Shown: positions 10,808 to 23,234 of the stretch, one piece after another | How positions within the stretch are numbered: position 1 is the first letter of the stretch | How the letters are laid out: every line of letters begins with the position of its first letter | Notes under the pieces: model-generated | Told to the model about the DNA's origin: nothing | The model's input: only the letters and a program-made list of their open reading frames with translations | Databases searched by the model: none | DNA from: Aquila chrysaetos chrysaetos | Taxonomy: Eukaryota > Chordata > Aves > Accipitriformes > Accipitridae | Direction: 5' to 3' | Assembly (NCBI RefSeq): GCF_900496995.4 | Contig: NC_044009.1 | Coordinates: 53,537,005-53,601,004 of the forward strand | DNA length: 64,000 bases | Program-made: the position numbers and the translations under genes

Positions 10808-13773
10808 CTGCAGCAACACAGAGGGAGTGTGGGTGAGGACGGGCTCAGCATCGCCTTCACGCCCCTGTCATACATGCTCTTAATGTAGCATCGCTCTTGG
10901 TGACCTACCAGCTCCTGCCACCAAGACACCCATCCTCCAGAGACTGCCCAGCGAGGAGAGACCCACACCTCCACGCTGAACCCCCATCACCACGGATGCT
11001 CGCGAGTGCTTTAGAAAGGCTTCGTACATTCTCAGACTCATTCCTTAAGGCCACCTGCCCTTCCATTTTTTAACGCCCATCCCTTTTGTACCACCTTTCC
11101 CACGGAGCCCACCCCGCTACCCTCCTTTAAAAGGAGAGGCGATGCAGATGCCAGTGGTCGAGCCTCGAGGAGGGAAGAGGGGCACAGCATCCCCCCTGTG
11201 CCCCAGGACCAGAGGCACTGCCTCCCTGCACGCACCAGATCTGCTCCTGCCCTCTCAGATCCACGACTGGCAAGCATCCTACTGCAGGGCCCTGCTGCGG
11301 TGCCTTTCCAAACGGCATTCCCAAAGCTCTCTGGTCATCGCCTTGGGCAGGTGCTGGACTCAATTAGCCAAACTCCCCATCCCGGAGCTGCTGCCCCGCT
11401 CCCTGCGGGGCAGATCCCACCATGGGACCAGAGGGTCCCATCTCCCCACGGCTCGGAGCTCCGTGCCGGCTCTGCCCGCCGTGCGGGGCAAGAAGGGAGG
11501 GAGGGAGGGAGCCGTTCTCCACGCAGCGCCCGGCTGTGCCGGGGATGCAGCAGGACCCTGGCACAGCCCTCCTGGGACCCGTCCCTCCTTCAGAGGTGGC
11601 CAGCCAGGCTGAGACAGCTATCTCCTATTTGTCCTGGTTGGCGCGTCTCTGCGTTAAATGATGCTTTAGTGTCACAACAAATGGTCTATTCAACATTTTG
11701 CCTGTGGGGTCCTGAGTATTAATTAGACTAAATTGGTTAGGTACTAAAAAGCTGCCTGCAATTTAGAGATAAAGTGCTTGTGGCTGGGGGGGACGACGAC
11801 TGTGGGGGGGCTGTGCAAGATCATTTAATAGGTTTTATTGTGCACTCATAAAGCAACGCAGCTGGAGTATGGATGTCAGCTCCAAGTGGGAAAGCCTCCG
11901 TCGTGATTCACCTCCTCACAACCTATGCAGTTGCTATGAAATATTATTTTGCCCATGACTAATGTTCATATATTTTTTCCTTTTCTTAATCAAAGCAAAG
12001 TTTCTGTTTACAGGGCATGGCCCATACATCTTTTAGAGCTATGTTCGCCGGCGCTAGCTTTGCTGGGGCTGCGACAGCTACTCTGGGTTGTTAATCTGCT
12101 CTTCTCCGAAGAGGGGTTTCATATTTATGTGGCAGCTGACGTATAGAAAATATCAACTTACTGCGGCCAAATGGATGTGTAAATGACAGGAGGGACCCAG
12201 CACGGCTGGGTGCTGGGGAGTGGTGCAGAGCCACCAGCCCTGTGCCCCTGCCGTGGTCCCGGTCGGTGGTGGGGAAAACTTCATTAGCAGCCCACAGCCC
12301 AGCCGTCCCTTCTCCCACTGCTGCCAAAACCGACGAGCTGGGCAAGAGCCCGTGGGTGGGAAACGTGGAAGGGCAGCAATGCCAAAAGCCCACCCATGGA
12401 GAGACATAGCTTTCCTCCTTTAATAATACTCAATAAAATACTCCTTTCTGGAGGAGTGGCTGCATTTTGCATAGTATAATTAAATAAGTTCATCTCTGTG
12501 TGTATATATATGCAATATATTTTAACTTGCTGCTGGGGACGGGCAGCGAGCGCACCCCTGCAGCCCCGCTCACCGCAGGAGGCAGGTGCGAGGTCCAGCC
12601 TTGGCTCCAACTGATTTTTACCATTTCCACCCAGGAATGAGTAGAGAGAGACCCAGGAGCAGACATTTAGGAGAGCAATTTTCTGCTAGATGCTTGGGCA
12701 TCGGGGGGATTTAGACACTTGCTGAATCAGGCAGGAAAAGAGTTTGGGTTTTGAGGCTACACATTTTTGACTGACAGCCTCCTGAGGCTATCCTCTGAGC
12801 TCCCCTGCACGGAGCAGAAGATAAAGCACCTCCCAGCCTCACAAGGCTGTTGGAGACCTCCTGGTCGAAGACCCCACAGTGCTTCGATACCCCATGGTCA
12901 CGGAGATTCACGCAAACCTCAGGAAAAAAGATACCAGCCGTGTTTTCTAAGGTGCAGCAACTCTATGGATGAGAAATGAGTCACTGCTCTCCAGAATATA
13001 AGGGTCTGACCGAATTAAAAAAAAATAATAACCACCTGTATGTGATTGTCTTTGAAGGCTACTCATCGCTATGCTTCAGGAAAACCTCACATCACACAGC
13101 ATTTTCCATTACCTTCCTCTGAGTCCTGGCCGTCGGTCCCTGTGTCCTGGATATCAGCTGATCCCTGCTGTAGTGTCCCATCGTTTTCCTCTCGCTTTTC
13201 TTTAGGAAATACAAAGCGCAAGAAATGGACTGACGGAGCAGTTAGTGACGATAATTAGGTTTTAACAGTTGCAGATTGGCAGCAGATTTTCAGAGCGGAT
13301 TAAAAAATTGCTTGTTTCTTTAGTTACATACTTTTCATCACATCCTGCGTAACTGCTAGCTCAAATTTGTCCCTAAATCTGAATTACTCTGAGTCATTGT
13401 TACAACTACCATAGGTTAGGAATTTTGACTAACAGACATAGTACACGCCATTACTCATAGGGCTATACATAAAATAATAGAGCTTTTCTTTCCAAGCACT
13501 TAAAGAAAGGCAGCCTCGTACTTTACCTTCGCATTGCTTCCCTCCATCAAAATCCCCAGGAACTATGTCCTCTGCCAACGAATTTCTATTTTCCTCCCGA
13601 TTTTCTTTTGCCGGTGGAGCGTCAGGGCTCGTTTCTGCATTCACGTAAGGAAGCGTCCCGACAGATTTTGCTATTTCATCGATGACACCGATGACCTGGA
13701 GTGGGCCCTTTTCCGGGGGTACGCTCCCGTTGCACTCGGGCATGCCGGATGCCGCCGGGACTTCTTCTGTCAT
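10371..13773 (-). CDS. ERMN: Ermin / juxtanodin (ERMN), complete coding sequence in three exons
   Basis: Exons 13773-13527, 13199-13113 and 10807-10371 join through phase-1 splice sites to 256 residues. Ermin is known as an oligodendrocyte protein that binds F-actin and shapes myelinating processes. The start, MTEEV..PECNG..PPE, matches the remembered mammalian start (MTDV..AECNG..PPE). Residues 152-171 are almost all Glu/Asp, followed by VQVIEIKK. The end is the conserved ERM-like actin-binding tail: [17 protein letters not shown] and [19 protein letters not shown]. The mammalian protein as I remember it is 284 residues; the shortfall lies in the middle, where this gene has only a 29-codon exon and a divergent Gly/Pro/Ala-rich stretch. 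The ATG at 13773 is chosen by homology. No 5' untranslated exon is proven, but see the block at 15.5 kb. Confidence 0.92.
10808..13112 (-). other. ERMN intron 2
   Basis: A 2.3-kb GT-AG intron. I searched it for a counterpart of the central part of mammalian ermin and found none. It contains only GC-rich chance frames and an AT-rich patch near 12470-12530. Confidence 0.6.
13113..13199 (-). CDS. ERMN: ERMN coding exon 2
   Basis: An 87-bp exon, phase 1 to phase 1, between a CCTAAAG acceptor and a GAAG|GTAATG donor. It encodes [17 protein letters not shown] and a Gln/Asp-rich end. The fit in frame on both sides supports it, but I do not recall a close match in mammalian ermin. Confidence 0.7.
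13200..13526 (-). other. ERMN intron 1
   Basis: A 327-bp AT-rich GT-AG intron. Nothing else was seen. Confidence 0.7.
13527..13773 (-). CDS. ERMN: ERMN coding exon 1
   Basis: Starts at ATG 13773-13771 ([16 protein letters not shown]) and ends at GAAG|GTAAAG, phase 1. It contributes residues 1-82 plus one base of codon 83. A short GCCGT repeat lies just upstream. Confidence 0.88.
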
Positions 13774-15480
13774 GCTTAGGGCCGTGCCGTGCCGTGCCGT
13801 GCCCGCCGACCGGGGCCGTGCACCTCCGGGGCCCCCGCTCCTGCACCCCGGGGTGGGGAGCGCTACTCCTCACCCCTTCTCCCCCGGGGATTTTGTTCCC
13901 CCGCGCGAACGGTCAAGGCGCGTCTCCTCTCCCGCGGGCGCTGCGGCAGAGCAGGGTCCGCGGTCGCACCATCAGATGTGCCGAGGGCTTGCCGGCGGGC
14001 TCTGGCCACGGGGTGATCCAATCAGCACCTCGCTTGTTGCTGAGGCTCGTCCCGTTGCATAATTAAATGCACCATTTTAATTTACATAAACAAACAATCT
14101 GAAGCAAGGAAGCTTTTGTGCTGGCATGGAGAGCGGGTCTTTCAGCATGTCAGCCCCGCAGTAATAAACAGAGATTTTGTACTCTCGGCACAATGGCTCT
14201 TTGTGTCTCCGCCTGGTCACAGGGACGACGATTGTTCTGACCCCTAATCCCGGGAGGGTGACCACCTTCCACAGCGCTGCTGCCACCTAACCCGCTTAAC
14301 ATTCCCCATCGGGTTTGTGTGCCGATAAACCTCGCCGTGCCGCTGCCCGGACAATGAACGCATTTTGCGCTTGTCAGGGAACGAACCGGCCGGTCGGAAG
14401 GGCACATGCCCCGCACACGGCGCAACGCCACGCTCCTCGGCCGCGGGGCCACGTCCTGCCAGATGCCGAGCAGCTGCAGCTACCTGCTCAGCGAAACGCA
14501 TCTCGGGCTCGGCGCTCAGGGACAGAATTGGAAGATGAACACCAAAAGCACGAGCCAAAGCGACGCTTTGGGACGAGACGTGAACCGAGGTCCCCGAGGC
14601 CGAGCCAGCCAGGCGACGGGGCGCTTGCTGCCTGCTGACACCCCGGCGGGACCCCCCCAGCGCCCAAGGCAGGTCGGTGCGGAGCTTCCCCTTGCCCACC
14701 CACAGCACAACCCCCTTTTGCAGCAGCAGCTTCTGGCCGCAGCAGCAGAAACTCTCTTTAAAGGAATATCAAAGGGGCAAGGGGTGAGAGGAGCACTTAC
14801 ACCAGTAATTATCAGTCAGACCTAAAGCTAGGAGGAGCGAGAGGGGAACATTTTACAGAGGGAAGCAGGAGGATCGCCCGAGCAGCACCGGGGCATTTTC
14901 TGACCGTAGCTGAACTCATCTCAACCCTGGTGCCCGAAGCCAGGTTTACGTAAGACTGTAATCTCCTGCTGTGAATGACTTGTTGTGTTCGTACAATACA
15001 ACATTTTTGACATCTTTGGGCTTTAGGATTTGCAAATCCTCTTGTCGAGTTCAGACCTTGATTAGAAATGGACCCAAAGCCTTTCCACTGGTCTTGTTCA
15101 TCTGTGAGCTTGCATCTTTAAATCAACAACTTTTCATCGTTGTTATGATAATTAGTTTGGTGTAATTGATTTATAAAAATCAACCCTATGCTGGAAAAAT
15201 TTGTCCAAGAAAAATGGATGGTGAGGTTTGAAAGTAAGTTGACAACACGCAGCGGTAGGTGCCCTCAGGAGGAGAGGCTGGGCACCCGGCACAGGCTGGT
15301 GGCGAGAGGCTGGGTACCCGGCGCGGCGTAGTGCCTGCAGAGGAGGAAGTTACTTTCTATGCTTATCAAGCTATCTCCATATCCCTGGGATAATCCAAAG
15401 GGCCCTGCAGGTGATTTCTCATTTGACAGGTCCTGTCCCCAGCATTCCCCCCCCCGTGTGGAAACACCGCTGAAGAAGTT
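13774..15480. other. Upstream flank of ERMN
   Basis: CpG-rich to about 14000, then mixed. A CCAATCAGC on the plus strand (ATTGG on the minus strand) lies near 14018 and an AT-rich TTTAATTA near 14070. Their order relative to ERMN is not that of a standard core promoter, so I do not call one. Two near-identical 19-bp units repeat 32 bp apart at 15272 and 15304. Confidence 0.4.
13781..13800. repeat. (GCCGT)4 short tandem repeat
   Basis: Four perfect copies of GCCGT on the plus strand, eight bases upstream of the ERMN start codon. They would lie in the 5' untranslated region of the ERMN transcript. Confidence 0.8.
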
Positions 15481-15860
15481 TTCACGGCCGGGACTTACCT
15501 GAGCATCCCTGCTGCACCGTCAGCTCGGGGCTGTGCCGTAAAGGTACCCGTGAGACCACTGAGCTGCGGGCGACAGCGGCAGCGCCGACCCGGGGCGCAT
15601 CAGCTGAGACGCAGCTGGACGCCCGCACTGACCATCCGCACCGTCTCGTCTCGCTTTGTGCCCCCCACCGGCCCCGCACGGACCAGTACGGCTCGTCACC
15701 GACCCGGCGGCGGACACGAGGGCAGAGCGGGGATGCGGCCGTCGCGCAGGGACGAGGGCCCGCGGCCGCCCCGGGTCGGGCACCGCACCCCGCTCGGCGC
15801 AGCCAGCGCAAATCCTGCACCAGGGCTCGAGCGCGGGGCAAACTACCAGCCAGGCTTCAA
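15481..15860 (-). promoter_or_regulatory. CpG-rich block with consensus donor: possible ERMN 5' untranslated exon and promoter
   Basis: About 370 bp of dense CpG sequence. On the minus strand it ends in CTCAG|GTAAGT at 15503-15493, a full-consensus splice donor, about 1.7 kb upstream of the ERMN ATG. This fits a non-coding first exon for ERMN, but no matching acceptor was pinned down before the ATG exon, so the link is inference. Confidence 0.35.
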
Positions 15861-18800
15861 ATTTGAAATAACCTGAAGCTGAAAACATGGCACCAGGCTC
15901 GACAACAGGGAGCCCTGCTGACCCGGGAGCCGCATCTGCTCCCACAGGGACAGGGAAGGGGACAGGTCCTGTCCCCATCTCCCCAGGAACCTGCCTGCCT
16001 GCCTTCTTGATTGCAAAAAGATACTGAAACAATTTTAGGTATTTCCTGGTGCCATCTATTGGTTACACAACCAATTCTCGAAAATTCACACTTTCCCAAA
16101 TGAGCACCTTGTGGTTGAAGCACAATTTGCATGAATCTATTATAAATCATTTTCCGTGTGACCTTTAATGCAGGAAGTTTCCATTTGAGCTATCCTTTGC
16201 TAAAATTTCAGAAATAGCACCTGGGATTTCAGAGGCGTTGGGGCACAACAGGGATTTGAAAGTCGGTGAGGTGAATCATTAGAGCCACAGCAATTCCAAT
16301 TCATTCCAGAAATAGGAAGAGGCTGCCACAGCAAGGTGTTTGCAGGGTGTTTGCAGAGCTCCGTCAGCTCCTCTGTCATTAACTCTCTGCTCCCCAGTTT
16401 CTGCCCCGGTGACAGGTTTCCAGGAGCAGCTCGTGCACACACCTGGCTGCCCGGGGCAGCACGGGCACCGGAGCAGCTCTAGAGCAGAAGCCACATAACA
16501 CGGGGTCACCATGGGAGATACAGTGCCACCCGAAAGCCCAGCATGGTGGCAATGGAGACAAATGTTCCCACCACGGCACACAGCCAGGAGGGATTACATT
16601 TCACCTGGACACCCAGAGGAAAACTCCTGTGGATCATGCCAACAAACTACAGTCAAGCATTTCCATTTTGTCAGCAAGATAAATACCTTATGTTTATGAA
16701 AAAAACATACCTTGGTATTCCTCTTCTATAGAAAGCGTCAGAATTTTAACTTTTCACCCAGCGGAGGAATGAAAGCAAAGGCAGAAACATGGGCGTCCCC
16801 CCTGGCAGAGCTATGTCAGGCACCAGCCAGCCCTCGCACATCCTCGGGGCCGGGATGCTGCTGCTGCCCCAACACTCCCGCTGGCCACGCTTGGCTTCGG
16901 AGGGGAGCTGCGGGAGGAGCAGCGTGTGTCCTCTGGAAAACAGGAATACATGCCAGAGTGATGCAGCAAGGGCACGCTAGTTACAAACCATGGGCACATG
17001 CAGAGTAATTCAAGTTTTGACAGTGTTAAAAATAGGCAGCTGCTGCTTTCTTCCTGGCAAACACTGCGCAAGGAGCCCGAAGGGTTCACTGATGAGGGGA
17101 GAGCAGCTCCTGCCTGTTTGAAGGCATTTGCCCACACAGGTTGTTCTCCCCAGACCGTCCCCAGGAGCTGAGGGACCGCCCATCACCCCCAGATCATCGT
17201 GGTGACTGAGAGCCTGGAAGCTGCTCATATGCTGGAGCTTCCCCAGTGGTATTTTTAAGCAGGCAGAGTTCATAGCTGGACTTGGGAAAAGGAAAAAGTA
17301 GCTGCAGGTTCCTCCCACCGCAGGCAGCTATTTATAAACAGAGCTGGGCAAAACCACCTCTCAAGGCTAGGAAAACATTTCATTTGCACAAACCTGAGGT
17401 GGTGTGATTTCTGCCTCTTTAAGCTTTTAAAAAAAGAGAAAGTCTGCACTGAAAGAGCCAAACTGTACGAAAAAAATTCAGGGTGCGGAGCTTTCCCCGA
17501 GCAGAGCATCGCCAGAATAGCCCTGCTCTCCTGGACACTTCGGTCTGCGCTGGAGAAGCTCCTGTCCCCACCTGCCCGTGGGTGCCACCGAGACGTTTCC
17601 CAGCCGTGCAGCCCGGCATTGCTAATGGCAGCGGCCTGGCATTGCCGTCCCTTGTCACAGGCCAGCAGCTTTGCACCAAGTTTGCAAGGCCTCAGCGCTG
17701 GGGCTGGTCGGACGGGCTCTGTCTGGGCTTTGCTGGCTTGGTCTAGCTGCGACAGGGATTTCTGTGACTGACCGGGTGCCTAGGGTGAGTTTGCTTTACT
17801 TTTGCTTATCTGTGTGTGGCACAACCGTAGTTTTATGCAGACAGCAGTAACAAGCAGGTTACTGTTGTAACAAAACAAAAGGTCTGTGCTGGGAGCACAG
17901 CAATAAATTCTTGGCTTTATACATGTGTAAGGTGTACTTCCCTTTTGCCTTGCAGTGGCAGGCAGGACAAACTCAGTCACCCGTGACAACTACGTTTCGT
18001 GATCTTCTTTTCAACGCTACAAAAGCTGGGTGCAACCAGCCGCTACATACGAAAATTTCTAAAACAGCTGCATGAGAAAGGAAATGTCAGGTACAAAAGC
18101 AGAAATCGGCAGAGCAGAATTGCAGAAACACAGCCATCCCTGAAAAGCATGCAGAAAAGTGGTCACTGAAAGGATAGCTGCCTGCTCTGAGCACTACTGA
18201 AATGCAGCAAAACCCAGCACATGCAGAAACACGGGTCAGACAGAGAAACGCAGGAACTCCTCACGCATTTCAGCAGCTTCCAGGGCTGGACTTTTAATCT
18301 GCGAGGGGAGAGTTTTTGCAGGCTAGTACAGCCTTGAAGCCAGAATGATTTTCCACTGGATTTGAAATGTTCCCAGCAGAAGCCACAACCTGTTTCATGG
18401 TTTTGTGGAAAATAACTTCCACAGTAGAAATTTTAAGGCCAAGAGAGCCCAGCAAAAAAACCCCCGAGATACTGCAAAGGTCATAAAAAAAGGGTCAGTC
18501 TGGCTGGAGAGCTGCAAGCCAGCGTGAATGAGGTGAATCGGTCTTGGGGCAGCAGGAGCGGCACTTCTAGGCCCTTGGAAAACATGGCTGCGATGCCCAC
18601 GATCAGTGCTGGCAAAACAGCAGGGCGTTTAGCGGAGGGACCATGCCTGCATCCCAGGAGCAGCCGAGCATCCCCCCGCATCACACCTGCCCCTTTGCCG
18701 GTGCAAAGCCAGCCCCGTGAGGCCGTGCTGCTAAAGCAAATAGGTTTTGCCAGCTCTTGCGCTGGAGGAGCCTCAGCCCGCTCCGTGCTGCACTAAATCA

Positions 18801-21800
18801 AGCTGAAAGATTTAGGACCCAAATACTCCCCTCACCTCAAGCGGGTTTTCTGCTTGTTTGCTGCTAACCCAGGGGCTGAGTGCCATGATGGTGCCTTGCC
18901 TGTATTTGATGCAGCGTCTTGAGTTCAGGGAGGGGTTGCCTAGATCTGGGCACTGGGCAAGACCCGGTTAAGCAGTTAAGAACCCTTACAAGGTCAGGCT
19001 CAGTAGCATTCAGCAAATTAAGTTTTAAGTTTAAAAAGGAATTGCATTCTTCAGAGCAGCCACACTTCTGTGGTAAACTCGTGTTGCCCTCTTTATCCAC
19101 AGGGGATAAGAAGAGAAAAGGTAATCCCTTGCCTGTTAGGAAATCAAGCAAACCCTTCAACACCCCCACAATCAGTGAGAACAACTCGTCTGCTGACGGT
19201 CCAGAGCACCTTCCACACACATCGCTCGGAGCCCCAGCCCCGTGAACCACGGCATCGCCACACAGCGTTGCCCGTACGCACAGCCTTCTCCCACCCCGAC
19301 TCCCGGGACGCAGAGCAGAGAACCTTCCAGATTGCTCTCCGCAAGGAGGAATGCCACGTTAAAAGAGCTTTCTCGTTCGTTCTGCTCTCCGAGCTATTTC
19401 CTTTGCCCGTGAGCTCCTTCCTCCCCTCGGAAGGCTGGGGCACCGCTCATCTCGACGCCCGCTGCAGCGGCCCCGCAGAGCCCGCCTGTCACCCACATCC
19501 TGTTTTTGATCGTGGCCGTGAACGTGTCAGGTTGTCGTCTTGTAGCAACCAAACCATGCTCTCGCCGCTGTTGGAAGAGCATCATTTATTTGGCCTTTCT
19601 TAAGGCCTTTCTTAAGCTTGTTGGGTGTCCAGGCTCATTCAGCCTTTCCATGCTAAAAGCAAGCATCTGTCTCCCAAGTTATGTCAAATTAACTTCCATA
19701 CCAAAAGGAATCACTGCTTTGGACCATAAAGCTGCACTAATTTCCACCAGAGACGCAGCCTTGGGGAGTAGAGTTCATACCCGTTTTTTTTTCCCCTTCC
19801 ATAAAACCAGGTAGAGGACGTATGCTGTGACCAAGGCACCCTGTCCAGTCCCACCTCTGCCACCGGGTCTCTATAAACCAGCTGCAACAAAGGCAAAAGG
19901 AAACTTTAATTCAGGAGCTGTAGGGGGAAAAGCGGAGCAGGCCCTGGTCAGGCTGACACTTTTTTATCAGTCTCTGCAAATCAGTCAGCCCACACTCGCC
20001 AAGGCAAAGAGCTCTGGCCTGGCTTTGGGCGTGCACTGATTTTCACCCAAGTGAAAGAGTCCATAGCACCGGTGGGCAAAGCTTCAACCCTCCGGTCAGA
20101 CACGTCAGGCTAGGAATATTTTGTCTTCTGACACAAATGCATGCCACAGTCATGGGTCCAAATACTCCTTAGCCAGGAAGAGAGAGGAGCGCTCCCACTC
20201 CTGAGGAGGAAGGCACCGCCGGCCACCCACAGCCACGTCCAGCAACATGCCAGACTTAGACTGGGGTGGAAACATCCACATGCTTCTGCAAGCGAGCTGG
20301 TGATGGACACCGCTCTTCCCTCGGCTGTCAGTCTGGCAGCTGGAGCCAAGGGTCCTAACTGCAACCTGTGACTGAGTTTAAGGTCCCTTTCGAAGTGCTC
20401 GAGCTGTTTGGTCTCTTTGGGGCACCACAACAACCTTCACCAGATTTTCTGGTTATTGTGCCCACGGTTGCTTTCAGACACCCATATATCTTCCTCGAAC
20501 TCCACAGTTTATCCAAATAGTAATAACCTCTACTTTTTTTTTCTCCTTTCAGCTGGTGTTATTGGCAAAGAAAAGTAAAACCCTATCTTGAGACAGCAAA
20601 TCACAGGCAAAAAACTCGATGTCTAGCAATGAGCTCCAGAGCCCAGACCAGCACCTGAGCTGCCCCAGCCTGGGGTGACAGATCAGCTTTGGCTCCGTGC
20701 AGGTGTCAGACCAAAGCCCACCTCCGCGCCCAGGGGCCGGGGCAGGAGCTGACGGCAGAGGGACCCACGGGCTGAACTGCAGGTGTTCGGCTCAGCAGCA
20801 TGGACAGAACATCATTCCCGTACGCAGAAAACCTCGTGAGCTGCTCTCCTGATTGCCCTCCAGCTCCCCCAGAGACTTGCCATATTACCATCTACTTAAT
20901 CCTTTGAAGAGAAATTACAGACGCCAGTACAGATTCTGCTGGCTTAGCAACGTTCATTAATTAGAGGAGTATTGGGAACAGGTTGTTTTTTATTTGGGGT
21001 TCATCTCGGAGGGAAGCCATTGGGTTTAGCCTGAGGTTTCTGAAAAGACCAGGAAATCCTGCCACAGCAGTATCTGAATGGTAAACAACCACATGTTCTG
21101 CTTGGTCAAAAGACAAATGAGTCACACAAGGTATTTAAATTATATTTAAATTTCTTCCAGTTGTATTTGAAAAGCATAATCAGGTTGCTTGGGCTAAACA
21201 AACAGCCTATTTCTGTGTTGCCTGAGAGGGAAATAAAATTTCTCTTTTTCATCACATCTACACCCATATTTATTAAATCACTTTGCATAAGCTATCAAGT
21301 TAATCTTACTGCCTGAAGTCTCTGCTCCTGAAGAAATGCAAACAGTTAATGATCTTCCTGCCAACGAGCTGCGGGAACACCAGCCCAAGGGGCATGTCCC
21401 GCAGACCCCAGGACCGCAGAGGGACCGGGTCCCAGGCACAGCCCTCCTCGGAGCTATATAGTCACATCATTGTAAAAGGACGAGTATTTTCTCAAACCTG
21501 GTAAAATTCCGGGGGTGTGGTGAGACCCCAGCACTCCGGTGACTCTTGCCGAGCTGACACCGTTCAGAAAACGCTGTTTCTAGCGAGGCTGGCAGGCACT
21601 GCAGAGAAAAGCTGCCGGTGCTCTCCATCGTGCTCCTCCTGCGTTTGACACAGGAGCCCGCACGGGTGCGTGGTGACCGGCGCACCCTGCTCCGGACACA
21701 TGGAGCTGCTCGGGGCAGGAGCGCACGGGCGCCCACGGCTTCCCGTGCACTGGCACCGCAGAAGAGCCCGGGGCTGTGCGCGTGCTCAGGAGGGTCCTTT

Positions 21801-22370
21801 CTACTCCAAATCCCCTGGAATAGGACAGGTTTGGCAGGACATGGGATATCGGCTAGTGGCAGAGATTGCAGCTGGTCAGGTCACAACTGATAAACCAGGT
21901 TACTGCAGGGTTTATACGATGACTGCTAAGAGATGCGAAAGCGATGGCAGCCGGCGTTTACTTTGTAAATCTGTCTATCGATGCTGTCATCACGACTCAC
22001 CAGGGGAACCGATCCCTCCTTTGGAGACTGGGAAGTGGATTGTGGAGTTCACCCTTTCTTTTTCTGACACACATACGGAGCGTGCACGTCCTCGAGCAGC
22101 AGCAGCGGCTCGGGGCATTGCACCGGCAGCGGGAACTGGCGCAGGCAGCCACGCAGTGAAACGGCCGGCACGGATCCTGACCACGGCCATGCACGTGCCG
22201 GGGGAGTTGGCAAGCGTGCTCCCGGCCCGCTCCAGCACACCCATGTAAATCACCCACCGCAAACCACAGGTAAATCTCTGCCCTTCGTTTCAAAACGCTA
22301 CTGCCCAGGGTCTCTCTCTGTCGTACGCTCTGGGCTCCATCTTCTTTCTAACGGGACTCTGTCACTGGTT
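15861..22370. other. Intergenic region between ERMN and CYTIP
   Basis: Head of ERMN to tail of CYTIP. Composition alternates and open frames are short or GC-driven, without family motifs. A CpG-rich patch lies at about 21600-22250. I see no RNA gene, transposon or conserved exon. Confidence 0.4.
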
Positions 22371-22387
22371 TTAGTAGAAGCACTTGC

Positions 22388-22393
22388 TTTATT
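22388..22393 (-). promoter_or_regulatory. Candidate poly(A) signal for CYTIP
   Basis: The first AATAAA on the minus strand after the CYTIP stop, about 370 bp downstream. It would give a short 3' untranslated region. Later sites (for example near 21270) are possible. Confidence 0.4.
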
Positions 22394-22761
22394 AAAGACC
22401 TTCTTTGGAAGACTATGACTTCGGTAACAGGAAATAAATAGCTATCACTTCTGCATTCAATTAAAAACTGTTATTAACACTAAAGTATGCTGAGGAAGTT
22501 CTGCAAAGGTTCTTCACATTTCAGAGTTAGTCATTTTTCACATTAAGGAAGAGGTCCACCGTGTGCTCTGATTAAAAACTGAAATAATTAAACAACCCAG
22601 AGCTTTTTAAATAGCATCAGTACTGTTGTCTGGAGGACTGCCGTGCAGTGCCACCACGCTTCGCTCATTGTGTGCCTGTGGGTGAGCTGCTGCCCTTGGT
22701 CCCAGGCCACGGAGCTGTCCCGCGGACAGAGCCCCAGACATCAAGGGTGACACGTGCGACA

Positions 22762-23234
22762 TCAGACCCGACTTTCTTCCTCTTCCACCGCCCGGTGAAG
22801 GCCTGGAATGAATTTCAAAAGATGCTTTCGGACACTGGATCTCCTGCTTTTCCGTGGGAGGGTCCCAAAACTACTGGTGAAGCTGCTCCCCTCCCAGAGC
22901 GGGGACATGGACCCGCTGCTGGCCAGGCTGATGCTGCGGTTCCTCCGCAGGGAGGACCTCCCGGCAGCGCCGTCCCCGTCCCTGGGGAAGAAGCAGTCAT
23001 CATCCATGCTCGACTGGCGGCTCAGGCTCTCTGCAGCCGAATCCTCGAAGGCTCCGCTCTGGTAGAAGCTGTCCTCGCTGTCCACGGTCATCGAGCTCAG
23101 CCGGCTGCGGGAGCTGCTCTCGCTGGAGAAGCGAGGCTTCATCGGGAAGAGGGGTCCCGGCGTGCTGCAGCCACCAGGCAAGCTGGACTCTTCCAGCTCC
23201 AGCGCGCCCAGCAGAGCGTTGTCGTTCACCTCCC
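22762..23234 (-). CDS. CYTIP: CYTIP coding exon 8 (last)
   Basis: Acceptor GCTTCCAG, phase 1, 157 residues then TGA at 22764-22762. It carries [49 protein letters not shown] and [15 protein letters not shown] before the terminal SRV. Confidence 0.96.

Noticed and set aside
10377-10883. A 168-codon plus-strand frame with Leu-rich, membrane-like sequence
   Set aside because: It is the complement of the ERMN last exon; the Leu runs are antisense to the GAG/GAA acidic run.
20370-20400. Short stretch resembling the end of an avian CR1 element (AAGGTCCCTT-like)
   Set aside because: Only about a dozen bases match, with no terminal octamer repeats and no reverse-transcriptase remnants.
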